The translations under genes were made by a program, and so were the position numbers. 6,559 nucleotides of DNA, taken from the NCBI GenBank assembly GCA_030428745.1, contig JAUIEG010000153.1, positions 1 through 6,559 on the forward strand, in the 5' to 3' direction. Of this stretch, positions 5,565 to 6,559 are shown one piece after another. This stretch comes from Alphaproteobacteria bacterium. GTDB taxonomy: Bacteria; Pseudomonadota; Alphaproteobacteria; Caulobacterales; Parvularculaceae. Below the pieces are notes generated by a model. That model saw only the letters and a program-made list of their open reading frames with translations. It was not told the origin of the DNA and did not search any database. Every line of letters starts with the position of its first letter. Within the stretch, counting starts at the first letter, position 1.

Positions 5565-5598
5565 TCGTCGCAGGCTTGGTTAACAAGTCCTTCACAAG

Positions 5599-6162
5599 CT
5601 AAGCGTTGTAGAGATAAATCCCGATCTGCGCGGCGCCATAGATGCGGCGGTCGTCCTCGACGAAAGGGTTGACCGCGACGGGCGTCTCATCGGCGCCCTG
5701 TTCGGCGACAATAACGGCGCCGGGTTTCAGCCAGCCGCCTTCGTGGAGGATATCCATCGCCGGCGCGCAGAAATTTTTGCCATAGGGCGGGTCAAGAAAG
5801 GCAAGCGTGAAAGGCGGGCCGACACCGGCGGGTTTGGGGCCGAGGTCAGCGGCGGAGCGGCGATGGATGCGGGTCGCGCCGAACAGGCCAAGCGCCTCGA
5901 TATTGTCGCGGATGGCGCCGCGGGCGCCGGCGTCCGTCTCCACAAACAGACACCATTCGGCGCCGCGTGACATAGCCTCAAAGCCGAGCGCGCCCGAACC
6001 GGCGAACAGATCGATCACGCGTGCGCCCTCGAAGTCGACATCGCCCCGCGAGACGAGGATGTTGAACAGCGCCTCGCGTGCGCGCTCCGCCGTTGGGCGC
6101 GCGACCATGCCTTTGGGGGCGATGATTTTCCTGCCGCTGAATTGTCCGCCGATGATGCGCAT
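5599..6162 (-). CDS. rsmD: 16S rRNA (guanine(966)-N2)-methyltransferase RsmD
   Basis: The 187-aa enzyme uses S-adenosylmethionine to methylate N2 of G966 in 16S rRNA during 30S assembly. Marks of the family are the N-terminal MRIIGGQFSGRKI, RPTAERAREALFNIL (22-36), the SAM-binding DLFAGSGALGFEAMSRGA (51-68), acidic VETD (74-77), and the catalytic DPPYGK (124-129). Length is right (about 180-200). The ATG at 6162 is chosen because MRIIGG is the conserved start and AAGG lies just upstream. The in-frame start at 6255 would add 31 unconserved residues and run through the divergent spacer hairpin. It appears to be transcribed alone or into the small membrane-protein gene 95 bp downstream. Confidence 0.95.
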   Translation of the reverse strand: MRIIGGQFSGRKIIAPKGMVARPTAERAREALFNILVSRGDVDFEGARVIDLFAGSGALGFEAMSRGAEWCLFVETDAGARGAIRDNIEALGLFGATRIHRRSAADLGPKPAGVGPPFTLAFLDPPYGKNFCAPAMDILHEGGWLKPGAVIVAEQGADETPVAVNPFVEDDRRIYGAAQIGIYLYNA

Positions 6163-6204
6163 GAGAGCCTTTTTGAAAACGCGCCCTCTTATCAGCAAGT
6201 TCCC

Positions 6205-6242
6205 GCCTGCGGCAATCGCCTCGGCGCCATTGCCCGCAGGGC
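6205..6242. repeat. Stem-loop in the rsmD / M61 divergent spacer
   Basis: CCTGCGGCAAT (6206-6216) pairs with ATTGCCCGCAGG (6229-6240), 11 bp with one bulged base, around a 12-nt loop; a G-C pair at 6205/6242 may extend it past a bulge. It lies 34 bp before the M61 ATG and 42 bp beyond the rsmD ATG. No T-run follows on either strand, so it is not a typical terminator. It could be a 5' leader hairpin of either mRNA or an operator. Confidence 0.5.
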
Positions 6243-6276
6243 CATTTGGAGCCACGATGGAAAAAAGAGGAATTCA

Positions 6277-6559
6277 ATGAAGAACCGGATTTTAGCGCTC
6301 GCCAGCCTTCTCGCCCTGACTTCACCTGCCGCCGCCGAGAACGCGCGCGTTGTGTATCGGGCCTCCTTCGAGAATGCCGCCCATCACGAAGCGCAGATTA
6401 CCGCGACTTTCCGCGATCTTCCTGAGGGGCCGTTTGTTTTTCGGATGTCGCGTTCCTCACCGGGACGTTATGCGCTTCATGAGTTCGCCAAGAATGTTTA
6501 CGCCGTCAGCGCAGTGGATGGCGAGGGCCGGCCGCTCACGGTGACACAGCGCGATCCTT
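6277..6559 (+). CDS. Secreted M61-family (glycyl aminopeptidase-like) metallopeptidase, N-terminal part
   Basis: The reading frame runs from ATG 6277 off the window edge, giving 94 residues. It has AGAGG six bases upstream. Residues 1-20 form a classic Sec signal peptide (MKNRILALASLLALTSPAAA), with cleavage likely after AAA and before EN. The mature start matches the N-terminal beta domain of M61 peptidases: VVYRASFENAAHHEAQI, then FRMSRSSPGRYALHEFAKNVY and VSAVDGEGRPL, where SPGRY.LHEFA.NV is the recognisable signature. The zinc HExxH and PDZ domain would lie beyond the window. It is divergent from rsmD with a 114-bp spacer holding a stem-loop. The expected location is periplasm or outer membrane. 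Confidence 0.8.
   Translation, partial: MKNRILALASLLALTSPAAAENARVVYRASFENAAHHEAQITATFRDLPEGPFVFRMSRSSPGRYALHEFAKNVYAVSAVDGEGRPLTVTQRDP

Noticed and set aside
6163..6255. Upstream ATG extension of rsmD
   Set aside because: The added residues are not conserved-looking, and MRIIGG with AAGG upstream is the normal start.
5807..6280. 157-aa plus-strand open frame
   Set aside because: It is antisense to rsmD and ends on the M61 start region; no protein-like features.
1..6559. CRISPR array, tRNA genes, insertion sequences, prophage or toxin-antitoxin genes
   Set aside because: I looked for spaced direct repeats, tRNA-like cloverleaf segments, transposase motifs and terminal inverted repeats, and saw none.

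Overview
The window looks like core chromosome of a GC-rich alphaproteobacterium. The evidence is the gene neighbourhood 6S RNA / 5-formyl-THF cyclo-ligase / YmdB-type phosphoesterase, a 6S RNA with alphaproteobacterial sequence features, and a perfect CtrA-type box (TTAA-N7-TTAAC). A member of the Caulobacterales/Hyphomonadales/Parvularculales type is likely, but I cannot fix the genus.

Layout, left to right. Positions 1-183 (+) hold the C-terminal end of a membrane protein, perhaps a membrane-anchored serine hydrolase. It meets the next gene head-on with a 4-bp stop overlap. From about 180 to 4678 all genes are on the minus strand and form one tight transcription unit, read right to left: an Lrp/AsnC regulator, 5-formyltetrahydrofolate cyclo-ligase, a YmdB-family phosphoesterase (TTG start), an AlgI-like MBOAT acyltransferase, and an AlgJ/AlgX-like SGNH protein. 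The last two form a typical two-protein polysaccharide O-acetylation module: the MBOAT moves acyl groups across the inner membrane and the SGNH protein acts in the periplasm. Here they are appended to a housekeeping folate/phosphoesterase operon, with no polysaccharide synthesis genes in view. A 43-bp nested palindrome sits between cyclo-ligase and ymdB.

From 4679 to 5004 there is no firm gene, only a weak plus-strand reading frame divergent from the Lrp gene and a few small inverted repeats. At about 5005-5165 (-) lies a well-supported 6S RNA (closing stem, apical arm, 3' hairpins, promoter, U-rich 3' tail). Upstream of it is a 93-aa three-helix membrane protein (5222-5503, -) that resembles XrtV sorting-system accessory proteins. 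Its promoter region carries the CtrA-type box. Then come rsmD (5599-6162, -) and, divergently, the start of a secreted M61-family peptidase (6277 to the window edge, +). A strong stem-loop lies in the rsmD/M61 spacer.

Most of the window is ordinary core metabolism. The items worth most attention are the CtrA box over the small membrane-protein promoter next to 6S RNA, the possible frameshifted small gene divergent from lrp, the nested palindrome, and the catalytic-motif Asn in the AlgJ-like protein.
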